From PALSA-1003 sp963791945 (GTDB taxonomy: Bacteria > Pseudomonadota > Gammaproteobacteria > Burkholderiales > Casimicrobiaceae), in the NCBI GenBank assembly GCA_963791945.1, contig CAWBUD010000004.1, positions 372,001 through 436,000 of the forward strand: a DNA stretch of 64,000 nt, read 5' to 3'. This document shows, in pieces, positions 55,372-62,665 of the stretch. Made by a program: the position numbers and the translations under genes. The notes under the pieces were generated by a model. That model saw only the letters and a program-made list of their open reading frames with translations. It ran no database searches and was not told the DNA's origin. Position 1 is the first letter of the stretch. Every line of letters begins with the position of its first letter.

Positions 55372-55582
55372 TCGTCGTACCTCCGTTCGACGAAGCGTCT
55401 ACGGCCGGCCACTTCGAGAACGCCAGGATCGCGCCGGCGATCCACCAGCCCAGGCCGGGCACGAAGATGAAGAGCGAAAGCGCCGGGTTGAGGCCGACTC
55501 GCTGAAAGATTTTCCAGCAGGGATAGATGGCGAGCAATGCCGCGACGACATGGTAGAGCAGGCCGTGATTTTCCAAGTTCAC
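55364..55582 (-). CDS. small membrane protein, probable paralogue
   Basis: 72 residues from GTG, with two helices (VVAALLAIYPCWKIFQ and LFIFVPGLGWWIAGAILAF) and FSKWPA near the end, parallel to FASWPA in the neighbour. A TTG two codons later fits the GGGAGG better. It overlaps the neighbour by 8 bases. Confidence 0.6.
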   Translation of the reverse strand: MNLENHGLLYHVVAALLAIYPCWKIFQRVGLNPALSLFIFVPGLGWWIAGAILAFSKWPAVDASSNGGTTNV

Positions 55583-55818
55583 CTCCCGACGATTCTGCCG
55601 GATCGACGCGTCCCTGGACCAATGCCGGCGCCTGCCTGGGCGGTTGCGAGTCGCATGTTCACTGAACCAGAGTGCCGCCGACAGGCCAGTGTCATGCCGA
55701 CGACAGGCCAGCCACGGAGAAGATCACGCAGCACAGGTTTCGCGGGCCGACGGCGCACGTGTGGCGCAGGCGAAATGCGCGGCGCGAGGCCGGCGCACGA
55801 AAGAGACTCGCCGGCGGC

Positions 55819-56085
55819 CTAGCGTCGATTGAACTTGCCCGCGAGAGCATTCGCTCGCTCGAGATCGGCCTTGACATGGTCGCGCGTTCGTTCGTACACG
55901 ATTTCGCGCCCGCCGACACTCCCGACATAGGCCGTGCCGTTGCGCGTCGGCGTGAGCCGGCATCTCACGTTGTGGACACCCTCGCCGAGCACGACCTCTA
56001 TCAGCTCGACGCGCTTGGTGAGGACGACCACGTCCAGGGTTTGCCCGGTGGCGGTTACGCGAATTGTAATTGTTTCGTCGTTCAT
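55819..56085 (-). CDS. conserved hypothetical protein
   Basis: 88 residues, beta-rich (MNDETITIRVTATGQTLDVV, then ELIEVVLGEGVHNVRCRLTPT). Looks like a small beta-barrel with a helical end. Not assigned. Confidence 0.6.
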   Translation of the reverse strand: MNDETITIRVTATGQTLDVVVLTKRVELIEVVLGEGVHNVRCRLTPTRNGTAYVGSVGGREIVYERTRDHVKADLERANALAGKFNRR

Positions 56086-56103
56086 GCTCTCGACTTTACC
56101 GGA

Positions 56104-56367
56104 TCATGCGTTCGGCAGGCGCGATTTCCCAAGAACTCCTGGACGGTCCCTCCGTCGGCGACATGTCCGGTCGAGCCTCATTCGCCGCCAAGTGAGATCT
56201 CGCTCATCAGGCGCACGGATCCGCACATGAATAAGGCCATCCGAGGAGGGGCTGCGAACAGAAACGGAAATGCCGAGGACGTCCCGGTAGAGCGATATCC
56301 CACGGTCGAAATCTTCAACCGGAAGTATCAGTTGGGCAATGGTGGCATTCGACAAGTCCACTTCCAT
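56104..56367 (-). pseudogene. VOC-family gene, frameshifted and truncated
   Basis: The first 33 residues (ATIAQLILPVEDFDRGISL, then YRDVLGI) are a normal glyoxalase-fold start. The frame then becomes nonsense. The adjacent frame from about 56270 continues as PFLFAAPPRMALFMCGSVRL, the expected VOC sequence, and stops soon after (LGGE-stop). A frameshift near 56270 plus loss of the second half makes it a remnant. Confidence 0.65.
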
Positions 56368-56425
56368 CTCCGGTGAGCTTGATCATTCGATACGGCGCCG
56401 CAAGCGCCAACTGGCTACGAACCGG

Positions 56426-56716
56426 CTACCAAAGCTGCTCCGACAGGGCGACCTTGAAGGCATGATCCAGTAGCGGCTCCACCGATTCTACGAAACGAAG
56501 TGTGTGCGGTAACTCGGCATGATGCTCGAACGCCGTCATGTCTTTCCAGCGCGAATGAATGTAGAACTCGTCCGGGTCACGAACCGAGCGGAATGCGCCG
56601 TAGCCAAGGCAGCCTGGCTCCTGCCGCGTGGGTCGCTGTACTTCGAACATTGCCTGCCGCACCTCGCTTTGCTTCCCGGGGCGAGCGTGAAGCCGGGCGA
56701 ATACAAATATTTCCAT
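56426..56716 (-). CDS. ABM-domain protein
   Basis: 96 residues, full length for an antibiotic-biosynthesis-monooxygenase domain: MEIFVFARLHARPGKQSEVR, then QEPGCLGYGAFRSVRDPDEFYIHSRW (in shorter parts). ATG 56716 lies right after GCTCAAC, an attC-type half core. Function unknown. Confidence 0.82.
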   Translation of the reverse strand: MEIFVFARLHARPGKQSEVRQAMFEVQRPTRQEPGCLGYGAFRSVRDPDEFYIHSRWKDMTAFEHHAELPHTLRFVESVEPLLDHAFKVALSEQLW

Positions 56717-56735
56717 GGCGTTCGGTTGAGCGGTG

Positions 56736-57125
56736 TCAGGGGACAGACCGGAGCGGGCCCGTAACCGCATAGGCGATAAAGAGGCCAAACACGACGGCCG
56801 CACCGGCCCATGCGCGCATGAACACCGGCCCTTGGGCTTCCCAAAGGTCAAGCATGGCGCTGGAGCGTTCGGCGCCGTAGAAAAGACCGAGAATGCCGAC
56901 GATGATGATGAGGATGCCTATGACACGAATGGTCAGCGGCATGCGCGACGCGGAAGCAACCCACAGGAGAGAGACACCGAAGATGACGCGCACGGCCGCA
57001 ACGAAATAGAGTGCGGTGGGTCCTTGCAGCGATCGCCCTAAGTCGAGCAGAACCGACGGCTCGACGACGCCGACCGCGCCGAGGGTGGCGATGGCAAAAC
57101 CCATCGTCGCAGCAAGCAGCTTCAT
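56736..57125 (-). CDS. membrane protein with four helices
   Basis: 129 residues. Helices at LAATMGFAIATLGAVGVV, YFVAAVRVIFGVSLLWVA, VIGILIIIVGILGLFYG and MRAWAGAAVVFGLFIAYAV. No named family recognised. The start MKLLAATM at 57125 is preferred. Confidence 0.65.
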   Translation of the reverse strand: MKLLAATMGFAIATLGAVGVVEPSVLLDLGRSLQGPTALYFVAAVRVIFGVSLLWVASASRMPLTIRVIGILIIIVGILGLFYGAERSSAMLDLWEAQGPVFMRAWAGAAVVFGLFIAYAVTGPLRSVP

Positions 57126-57192
57126 GGCGCGCCTGACGCTCGCCACGGGCGCCCCGACGCGGCTTGTCGGGCCAGAGGGCGCTCGATGGAGG

Positions 57193-57263
57193 GGTCAACG
57201 TTCTGTTCTCGATCCAACCAATCGGCGCGGCGACCCCTCCTTGGTTGAACGAGAGGCTTAGGC
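57193..57263 (-). repeat. weak attC-like site
   Basis: On the minus strand GCCTAAG (57263-57257) is followed by CCTCTCGTTCAAC, and the far end is GTTGACC (57199-57193). TTGGTTG at 57241-57247 and CAACCAA at 57215-57221 are complementary. A GGAGGGGTC/GACCCCTCC repeat (57188-57196, 57232-57240) overlaps. The core motifs are imperfect. Confidence 0.3.
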
Positions 57264-57296
57264 ATGTTCATCGTCACTGCGGGCGCGAGGAACCGG

Positions 57297-57772
57297 TCAG
57301 CGTCGCGCGACATGGTCAACGATGGCGTCGAGAATCTCGCCAGGACGCTCGAGGTAGGCAAAATGCCCGCAATCACGCAGCACGACAAGGCGTGACCCGG
57401 ACACGGCTTCCGCGACATGCCTCGCGCACTCGAGTGGAACGAGGTCGTGATCACCATGAATCACCAGTGTCGGCATCTTCAGCCCCCCAAGCCTGCCGGG
57501 TAGATTGTACTCGGACGACAACCATGTCTGCGCGTAGAGCCTGTCCTCTATTGCTCGCGCCTTGAGGACGTCCTCGGGGGTGAAATGAGCACGCAATCTG
57601 GCGACAACGTCTTCGAGATGGCCGGAGCGCCCGAGAGCGTTGCTGAAGGCTCGGGCAGCAGATAGTTGTGATTGAAATCCGGTCCGCCGTGCAGGATGAC
57701 GAGCGGGGAACCCTTGCCGATCTCTCGAAAATAGAGCTGTGCACCCGGAACCGGGAAGTAGCCGTCGCGCAC
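57297..57772 (-). pseudogene. alpha/beta-hydrolase gene with internal deletion and frameshift
   Basis: The 5' part (GTG 57772) reads VRDGYFPVPGAQLYFREI, then GSPLVILHGGPDFNHNYLLPE, a proline iminopeptidase-type start. The 3' part in another frame reads AHFTPEDVLKARAIEDRLYA and MPTLVIHGDHDLVPLECARH, DCGHFAYLERPGEIL (acidic and His catalytic residues). The segment between, including the nucleophile elbow G-x-S-x-G, is absent. The junction is near 57640-57665. Confidence 0.7.
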
Positions 57773-57809
57773 GCGCGGCTCGTCGGCGGTTCGATCGGTC
57801 GGCACGGGG

Positions 57810-58457
57810 TCACGTGCGCTTGCGCAGAAACACGTGGGTCGCACGCTCGCCGGCGACGTACTTCGCGCATTCATAGCCCAGAGCACGCATATCGATGTCG
57901 CGCAAGAGATGCTCCCCGGAACCGAGCAGCACGGGCCGGATCGCGAGGTGCAGCTCATCGATCAAGGCGGCGCGCAGGTACTGGCGAACAGTGGAGACTC
58001 CGCCACCGAGCCGGACGTCGCGGCCGCCCGCTGCAGCGGTTGCCTGCTCCAAGGCGGCGTGAATGCCTTCGGTGACAAAACGGAACTCCGTACCGCCCGC
58101 CATTCGAAGCGGCGCTCGCGGGTGATGCGTCAGCACGAAGACGGGCGTGTGATACGGCGGCTCGTCGCCCCACCAGCCCTTCCAGCTCTCGTCCGGCCAC
58201 GGACCCCGGACAGGGCCGAACATGTTGCGCCCGAGAATCCAGGCGCCGATTCCGGCAAAGCCCTGCTCCGCGAGGCCGTTGTCGACTCCGGCCTCTCCGT
58301 CGTCATGGCCGTGCATTGCATGCCATACGCGCGTGTGGAAGAACCATTCCATCAACTCCGGGCCCCTCGCGCCCAGCGGGTTCTGGAGATCCTGGTTCGG
58401 CCCGGCTCCGTAGCCGTCGATGGAAATGGCGAAGCTTTGGACGCGGAGTTTCGACAC
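57810..58457 (-). CDS. dihydrofolate reductase/RibD C-terminal family protein
   Basis: 215 residues from GTG, MSKLRVQSFAISIDGYGAGP, then GAWILGRNMFGPVRGPW and FVLTHHPRAPL, LGGGVSTVRQYLRAALIDELHLAIRP. This is the DHFR-like family that occurs widely as a stand-alone protein. Substrate unknown. GGGAGG lies before the GTG, and an attC-like site lies just upstream. Confidence 0.88.
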   Translation of the reverse strand: MSKLRVQSFAISIDGYGAGPNQDLQNPLGARGPELMEWFFHTRVWHAMHGHDDGEAGVDNGLAEQGFAGIGAWILGRNMFGPVRGPWPDESWKGWWGDEPPYHTPVFVLTHHPRAPLRMAGGTEFRFVTEGIHAALEQATAAAGGRDVRLGGGVSTVRQYLRAALIDELHLAIRPVLLGSGEHLLRDIDMRALGYECAKYVAGERATHVFLRKRT

Positions 58458-58488
58458 GGCATTCCTCCCTGTCTGGTTTCGGTGGACC

Positions 58489-58569
58489 GGCTAAGCGACA
58501 CGCCGACCTGATGGTCGACGCCAGCCCGCGCCCGACGCACGGCGGGGGAGCCGCGGGCGCTGGTTGAGC
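58489..58569 (-). repeat. attC-like site
   Basis: On the minus strand GCTCAAC (58569-58563), a perfect R-Y-Y-Y-AAC core, begins 6 bases after the stop codon of the upstream gene (58578-58576). A CCAGC-GCCCGCG arm can pair with CGCGGG-CTGG further on. The far core is degenerate (CTTAGCC in place of GTTAGCC). The next start (58457) is 31 bases on. Confidence 0.5.
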
Positions 58570-58575
58570 GAGAAG

Positions 58576-59100
58576 TCAGACGGCATATTGCAACGTCCGC
58601 GCGAGCAGTGCACCTATCGCCAAGACGACTGCATTGTGAAGCATATGTATCGCCGCCACTACGATGAACGCATCTCGTGCTCGCCGCTGCAGCCACGCAG
58701 CCAGGGCTACCGACAGCACGACAAACAGCCAGGCGACTGCGAAAACGTGCAACCATCCGCCGGAAACGACGTGCGCCAAGGCAGCAACGGCGGCAAGTGC
58801 GAGAGCGCGGAGTACGCGGGAGCGCGAAATGAGCAGGCCGAGGACATAGTAGGCGAACAACATCAGACCCGTTTCGATCAGGGGCGCCGCGATGAGCGCA
58901 GCGACGACGAACCCGTGGGTGACGTAGATGCGCGGAACCTCGATATGCAGGGTCGCCCTGGCCGCGTAGAGCAACGGCAGCAGCAACAGCGTCGGAATCG
59001 TTGCGATCGGCCACGCGATCACGACGTAGCGGAGCCGCGAGCCGGAAACGTTGAACAGGCGCGCCGCTGCCTGAGGATGCATCGAGGCGCGGTCCGACAT
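58576..59100 (-). CDS. polytopic membrane protein, CPBP-protease-like
   Basis: 174 residues, about six helices. APLIETGLMLFAYYVLGL and HMLHNAVVLAIGALL stand at the positions of the CAAX/CPBP motifs, but the E-E-x-x-x-R pair is changed (I-E-T-x-x-M). It may be an inactive relative or unrelated. An upstream TTG start (59133) is possible. Confidence 0.55.
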   Translation of the reverse strand: MSDRASMHPQAAARLFNVSGSRLRYVVIAWPIATIPTLLLLPLLYAARATLHIEVPRIYVTHGFVVAALIAAPLIETGLMLFAYYVLGLLISRSRVLRALALAAVAALAHVVSGGWLHVFAVAWLFVVLSVALAAWLQRRARDAFIVVAAIHMLHNAVVLAIGALLARTLQYAV

Positions 59101-59162
59101 TGCGACAATCTGGAGTCGCGTCAGCAGGATCAACGACTCTTCGGGCTCGGATCAATCGCGCT

Positions 59163-59456
59163 CTACTCGATTCCCTCGATAATGCGCAGGTCACGATCGG
59201 CAGCGTTGCCAAGAATGCGGAGCGCTTCCTGATACGCAGGACCGTCGTCCGCGGCGATCGCTTGCGCGACGCTGTCGAACTCGATCAGAACGGCGCGCTG
59301 GCTGAGCCCGGCCTCATATACCTGCGCGGGGATCCCGCGCGCGAGGAAGCGGCCGCCGGCGCTCTGAAGCGCGGGACCGGCGAGCTTGGCATACGCAGCA
59401 AGAGCCTGAGGGTCACGAGCGGAACGGGATGCAGAAATCCAGTACGCCTTGGGCAT
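59163..59456 (-). CDS. DUF1330 family protein
   Basis: 97 residues: MPKAYWISASRSARDPQALA, SQRAVLIEFDSVAQAIAA, AYQEALRILG. Same family as 51599-51904 and 60827-61123. A complete small domain; function unknown. Confidence 0.88.
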   Translation of the reverse strand: MPKAYWISASRSARDPQALAAYAKLAGPALQSAGGRFLARGIPAQVYEAGLSQRAVLIEFDSVAQAIAADDGPAYQEALRILGNAADRDLRIIEGIE

Positions 59457-59743
59457 GGTCAGAATCCTCGCGATGTTTGGTTGAGGCAGATTACACTAAC
59501 GCTTGTCATGATCGCGGCGCAGTTCTTCACGACGTCACCCACGCTCAAAATGCGCAATCCAAACTCTGTTGTTTCCAGTTTCCCGGGAGCTTTGAAGCGG
59601 GGTGCGTTCACGCATCGACTAAGCCGAGTGCATGTCACAAGCCGAATCTCTTTGCTGAAGATGGTTGATGCCTGATGGCCGAGTTGAGCCGCCGACCAGC
59701 CGCGAACGATGCCCACACCTCCGCGGTCCGCTTCAATGCACTG
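59457..59743. other. gene-free space with attC-like sequence
   Basis: 287 bases between the DUF1330 gene and the methyltransferase. The right part is the attC-like site 59670-59749. The left 210 bases show only weak core-like remnants (GTTAGTG near 59501-59495 and GGCTTAGTCGATG) and no convincing gene; perhaps an empty or decayed cassette. Confidence 0.45.
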
Positions 59744-59749
59744 TTATGT
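59670..59749 (-). repeat. attC-like site
   Basis: On the minus strand ACATAAC (59749-59743) overlaps the TAA stop of the methyltransferase. TTGAAGCGGACC follows, and the other end has GGTCGGCGGCTCAACTCGG and CATCAGGC. This layout, with GCGGACC facing GGTCGGC and the 3' spacer CAACTC, is that of 80-base attC sites. The last core is degenerate (ATCAGGC for GTTAGGC). Confidence 0.6.
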
Positions 59750-60388
59750 CTCACCGTGTGGATCGTGCTTACGCCAAACGCTTGCGAGCCAGGGCTGCTG
59801 CTCGATCGGTAAACCCGGCGGACGATAGTAGTGGTCCAACTCCGCGAACGCCGCCGTTTTCATAAAAGCGCGCCATGATTCGAGGTCGTGGTACGCGCCA
59901 TACCGGCCGCGAACCCAGCCCTCCACATTATTGCCTCGAGGATTCGACGCGAAGAGTACGCCATCGGCCTTGAGTGCCGCGCGCAATTCGCTCAGGACCC
60001 GCGGCAGCTCTTGGCGTGGCACGTGGAACAGCGACGCGTTGGCGAAGATGCCGTCGAAGCTGCGGGAAGGAAGCTTCAGCGCGAGGAAGTCCTGCTCCCA
60101 GACCTCGCAGCCGCTGTGCTCGCGTGCCATGGCGGCTAGCTTCGGGGAGCCCTCGAGGCCGATAGGCTGGTGGCCCAGAGCGCGAAACGCGGCCAGATCA
60201 CGTCCAGGGCCGCAGCCGAAATCGAGGATGCGAAACGGCGGCGCACCGCGAATGTGTCGAAGCATCGCCTCGATGTTCTGCTTCACATCATGGTCCCGCG
60301 TGCCTTCCCAGAACTCGGCGGCGCGCAGGCCGTAGTGCTCGAGCGTCTTCGCCGTGATGAGCGCAAGGTCCTCGGGCAGCTGTGTCAT
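59744..60388 (-). CDS. class I SAM-dependent methyltransferase
   Basis: 214 residues. SAM motif I ILDFGCGPGRDLAAFRALGH, motif II region FDGIFANASLFHVPRQELPRV, motif III LKADGVLFASNPRG. Ubie/Mmc-type Methyltransf_11. Substrate unknown. ATG 60388 is preferred over the upstream in-frame Met 60442. Its stop lies inside an attC-like core. Confidence 0.88.
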   Translation of the reverse strand: MTQLPEDLALITAKTLEHYGLRAAEFWEGTRDHDVKQNIEAMLRHIRGAPPFRILDFGCGPGRDLAAFRALGHQPIGLEGSPKLAAMAREHSGCEVWEQDFLALKLPSRSFDGIFANASLFHVPRQELPRVLSELRAALKADGVLFASNPRGNNVEGWVRGRYGAYHDLESWRAFMKTAAFAELDHYYRPPGLPIEQQPWLASVWRKHDPHGET

Positions 60389-60607
60389 CGCGATCCTTCG
60401 ATCGTTAAAAATCTGACCAACGGAGTTAGCCAGCAGCGTCATTGACCGGTCTATCCGTTCGCCGCTTAGAAGGTTACCAAGAAGCGAAGCATGGTTCTCA
60501 TGCTATGCGCGGGATCGATCACAGCAGGCGTATATCGCTCGGCGCTCGATCGAACCGGTCGTGTCTATTGTCGATGAATTTCGGCCCCTTCCCATTGTCC
60601 GTACGAG

Positions 60608-60763
60608 TTACGCCGGAGGCGCCACCATGGCGGGCTGCGCGTCGCGCTGGTGCGTGGCCGGCTCCGGCGGGGTCCGCGAACAGGCCACGAGTGCGACGGC
60701 GACAAACACCCGCCAAGCCAGCGGGTTGCGGGCGATCCGCTGCATCGGGTTGTCAGGTTGCAC
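60608..60763 (-). CDS. possible small lipoprotein
   Basis: 51 residues from GTG (45 from the ATG at 60745). It reads MQRIARNPLAWRVFVAVALV then AC-SRTPPEPATHQRDAQ, a signal peptide with a VALVAC lipobox and a short polar tail. GAGG lies 5 bases before the GTG. Too short to assign. Confidence 0.45.
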   Translation of the reverse strand: MQPDNPMQRIARNPLAWRVFVAVALVACSRTPPEPATHQRDAQPAMVAPPA

Positions 60764-60826
60764 GGAACCTCACTCACGGTTACCGTGCCGGCGCGCGATG
60801 CCTTGGGAGCTGATCGTGACGAGACT

Positions 60827-61123
60827 TCAGGCGCCTTCGAGAGTGAACAGCATATCCAGGTCGCTCGTGCACTCCTTGCGGAGGGCAATGAGCGGCCGGT
60901 ATTCCGGCGAGTTGTACCAACGGTTGAGGGAATCCATATCGGGGAACTCGATGATTACAACTCGCTCTGGTTTCCAGTGGCCGCCCTCCGGCAACTTGTG
61001 GCTTCCGCCTTTTGTCAGGTAGCGGCCGCCATGCTTGGCGATCATCGGTCCGGCCTTCGTGCGATATTCCTCGAATTTGGCTGGGTCGGTGATGATGTGC
61101 TCCGCGATCAGATAGGCTGGCAT
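60827..61123 (-). CDS. DUF1330 family protein
   Basis: 98 residues: MPAYLIAEHIITDPAKFEEY, HKLPEGGHWKPERVVIIEFPD, SPEYRPLIALRKE. The third DUF1330 gene of this region and the closest to the canonical family. Function unknown. Confidence 0.92.
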   Translation of the reverse strand: MPAYLIAEHIITDPAKFEEYRTKAGPMIAKHGGRYLTKGGSHKLPEGGHWKPERVVIIEFPDMDSLNRWYNSPEYRPLIALRKECTSDLDMLFTLEGA

Positions 61124-61241
61124 TGATCTGGTCCTCGCTGAGGTACGAACGTTCAAACGGTAAACGCTTTTCGCGCGCTAACTGGCATACCAACGCACAA
61201 AGGAGCAGCGCGTCACATGCGGCGGCCGGGGAATCTTCATC

Positions 61242-61328
61242 GTTTTACCGGACGCGAGGCTGATCGGACGCCAGCGGACGGCGCATAAGCAACGCCAGCG
61301 AGCCGTCCGGCTGACCGAGAGGTTGGGG
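61242..61328 (-). repeat. weak attC-like site
   Basis: On the minus strand CCCCAAC (61328-61322) then CTCTCGGTCAGCCGGACGG, and at the other end CCGATCAGCCTCGCGTCCG and GTAAAAC (61248-61242). The arms GGACGG and CCGTCC are complementary. Both cores deviate by one base from consensus. Confidence 0.35.
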
Positions 61329-61338
61329 CGCATTCGTC

Positions 61339-61727
61339 CTAAATGACAAACGGGATGGAGCGTTTCGTGTGTGACATGTATTCCCTATAGGGGTCGCCGA
61401 GGGTCTCGAGAAGAGCCTTTTCCTCAACGGAGACCCGCATGCCGTAGAGGTAGCAGTGAACGAGAAAGAGGATTGCCACGCTGATCCAGCTACCCAGCGC
61501 GAGTCCGATACCCGTGAACATCAAGAACGCAGCCGTATAGGAAGGATGGCGCACAAGCGGTATAGGCCGTGCTGAACAATTCGCTGGTCTCGTGAAACGC
61601 CGACTGTACCTGTGAAGGATTTTCCCAGCGCATTGAAGCAGTAGCGACGAAGGACCGCCCCGGCGATAAGCATTATCGTTCCTAGCGCCGCCGCGGCAAC
61701 CGGGTGCGGTATCCAGCGACTATGTAT
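61339..61727 (-). pseudogene. isoprenylcysteine carboxylmethyltransferase-like gene, frameshifted
   Basis: The first part reads PHPVAAAALGTIMLIAGAVL, then FTGTVGVSRDQRIVQHGLYRL. A one-base loss near 61555-61557 shifts the frame. The next frame continues VRHPSYTAAFLMFTGIGLAL, EEKALLETLGDPYREYMSHT, the rest of an ICMT/PEMT-type membrane methyltransferase. The N-terminal helices of full-length members are also missing, and the remnant touches the neighbouring gene's end. Confidence 0.7.
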
Positions 61728-62100
61728 GCACCTTTCTTGGTACACGCTGTGCCGGGTCATAGAAGAACGTCTCCTCCGCAATACGTTCCCCTTCCCAGCG
61801 CTGGTAGGCGAGTTCCTCCATTTGCGTTACAGTTCCGTCCAGCCACTCGAACCGAAACATCCAACGAATCACCACTTTATTGCCGTTAACGAATACCGGG
61901 CGGACGCACCTCGACGTCAGCGTTTTCGCCCTCGATAAGACGCGGCGTTCGTTCGCCACATGAGAATCGCGACCGATACGTGGCGCGGATTGATTCTCCT
62001 GCATCGAGGCATCCACAGTGTAAAAACCTTCAACTGCTTCGACGTGCGCATTCTGTTCGACCAGAGCTATGAATCGTTCGAGTGTTTCAGCTGTCGGCAT
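61720..62100 (-). CDS. SnoaL-like protein (NTF2 fold)
   Basis: 126 residues: TAETLERFIALVEQNAHVEA, VEGFYTVDASMQENQSAPRI, and the later EELAYQRWEGERIAEETFFYD. A typical SnoaL-like polyketide-cyclase fold of unknown function. Its start lies 16 bases after the best attC-like site of the window, as the first gene after a recombination point would. Confidence 0.88.
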   Translation of the reverse strand: MPTAETLERFIALVEQNAHVEAVEGFYTVDASMQENQSAPRIGRDSHVANERRVLSRAKTLTSRCVRPVFVNGNKVVIRWMFRFEWLDGTVTQMEELAYQRWEGERIAEETFFYDPAQRVPRKVHT

Positions 62101-62116
62101 GTGCTTCTGACGTTGG

Positions 62117-62187
62117 GTCTAACGAACTAAGCTGACCGGCCTGGCGAACGGCGCGCCAGCGGCGCCGGCGAGGCGTCCAGGTTGAGC
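62117..62187 (-). repeat. integron attC site
   Basis: 71 bases on the minus strand from GCTCAAC (62187-62181), matching R-Y-Y-Y-AAC, to GTTAGAC (62123-62117), matching G-TT-R-R-R-Y exactly. The 3' half reads TCAGCTTAGTTCGTTAGAC, the usual L'-spacer-R' layout. The inner part is GC-rich with partial self-complementarity (CGCCGGCGCCG, GGCGCGCC). The next start codon lies 16 bases after the core. Folding was not computed. Confidence 0.65.
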
Positions 62188-62285
62188 GAGATGCTTGAAC
62201 AAGAGAGGATTCACCACGCGGGCGAAACTGGCAGACGCCTTCTTTGACTTTCGAGATATTCCAGCATTGACGTCCCCTCGATGCT
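62188..62285. other. short gap between two attC-like sites
   Basis: About 100 bases with no gene, only an 18-codon frame (MLEYLESQRRRLPVSPAW). If both flanking sites are real, this is a remnant or empty cassette. Confidence 0.35.
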
Positions 62286-62369
62286 GCCTAGCGACCAAGG
62301 CTGGCCAGCGCCGAGCCGGCGGCTTGCCAATGCCGCCGGCAAGCGCTCCTGTCGAGCGAGTGGTTGGTG
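62286..62369 (-). repeat. weak attC-like site
   Basis: Starts 4 bases after the stop of the 61-residue gene with CACCAAC (62369-62363) and ends GCTAGGC (62292-62286, one change from GTTAGGC). A perfect GCCGGCGGC/GCCGCCGGC repeat (62315-62323, 62332-62340) forms its stem. Both cores are imperfect. Confidence 0.35.
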
Positions 62370-62373
62370 GGGC

Positions 62374-62559
62374 TCATGTCTTGTTAGTATTCCTCCGATA
62401 AAGGACTACTGCAACGAGCGATACAGCTAAGCCAATGAACGCGCCACGCCAGCTCGCAACATAGAATCCAACAAGAGCCGCGGCGACCACCAAGAGCAGC
62501 CTCGACGCCGAGAAAAGTGCAGGGCGGCGGGGGCTGTGTTTGGCCCCACGAAGAACCAT
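62374..62559 (-). CDS. small membrane protein
   Basis: 61 residues, two helices (LLLVVAAALVGFYVASWRGA and FIGLAVSLVAVVLYRR). Start at Met 62559 (MVLRGAKHSPRRPALF). Hydrophobic small proteins are common in gene cassettes. No family recognised. Confidence 0.45.
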   Translation of the reverse strand: MVLRGAKHSPRRPALFSASRLLLVVAAALVGFYVASWRGAFIGLAVSLVAVVLYRRNTNKT

Positions 62560-62665
62560 TCCGGGCGCATTGAGATCGATGAACTTCGCAGTGCTGGATC
62601 TTCGAAGTTGTCCAAAAGCCCACAATGGGGACAGGCCCCAATGAGATCAAGGGAACCTGTAAGCG

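Noticed and set aside
55583..55818. Tandem repeat or attC in the 236-base gap
   Set aside because: Only an imperfect GCCGAC-ACAGGCCAG direct repeat is present (about 55676-55712); no core motifs and no gene.
59459..59716. An 85-codon minus-strand frame in the gap next to the methyltransferase
   Set aside because: It starts inside the attC-like site, has no family or hydrophobic pattern and no ribosome site.
60389..60607. attC site upstream of the methyltransferase
   Set aside because: GGCTAAC near 60430-60424 and GTTGGTC near 60423-60417 look like cores but are only a few bases apart and out of layout; no stem between them.
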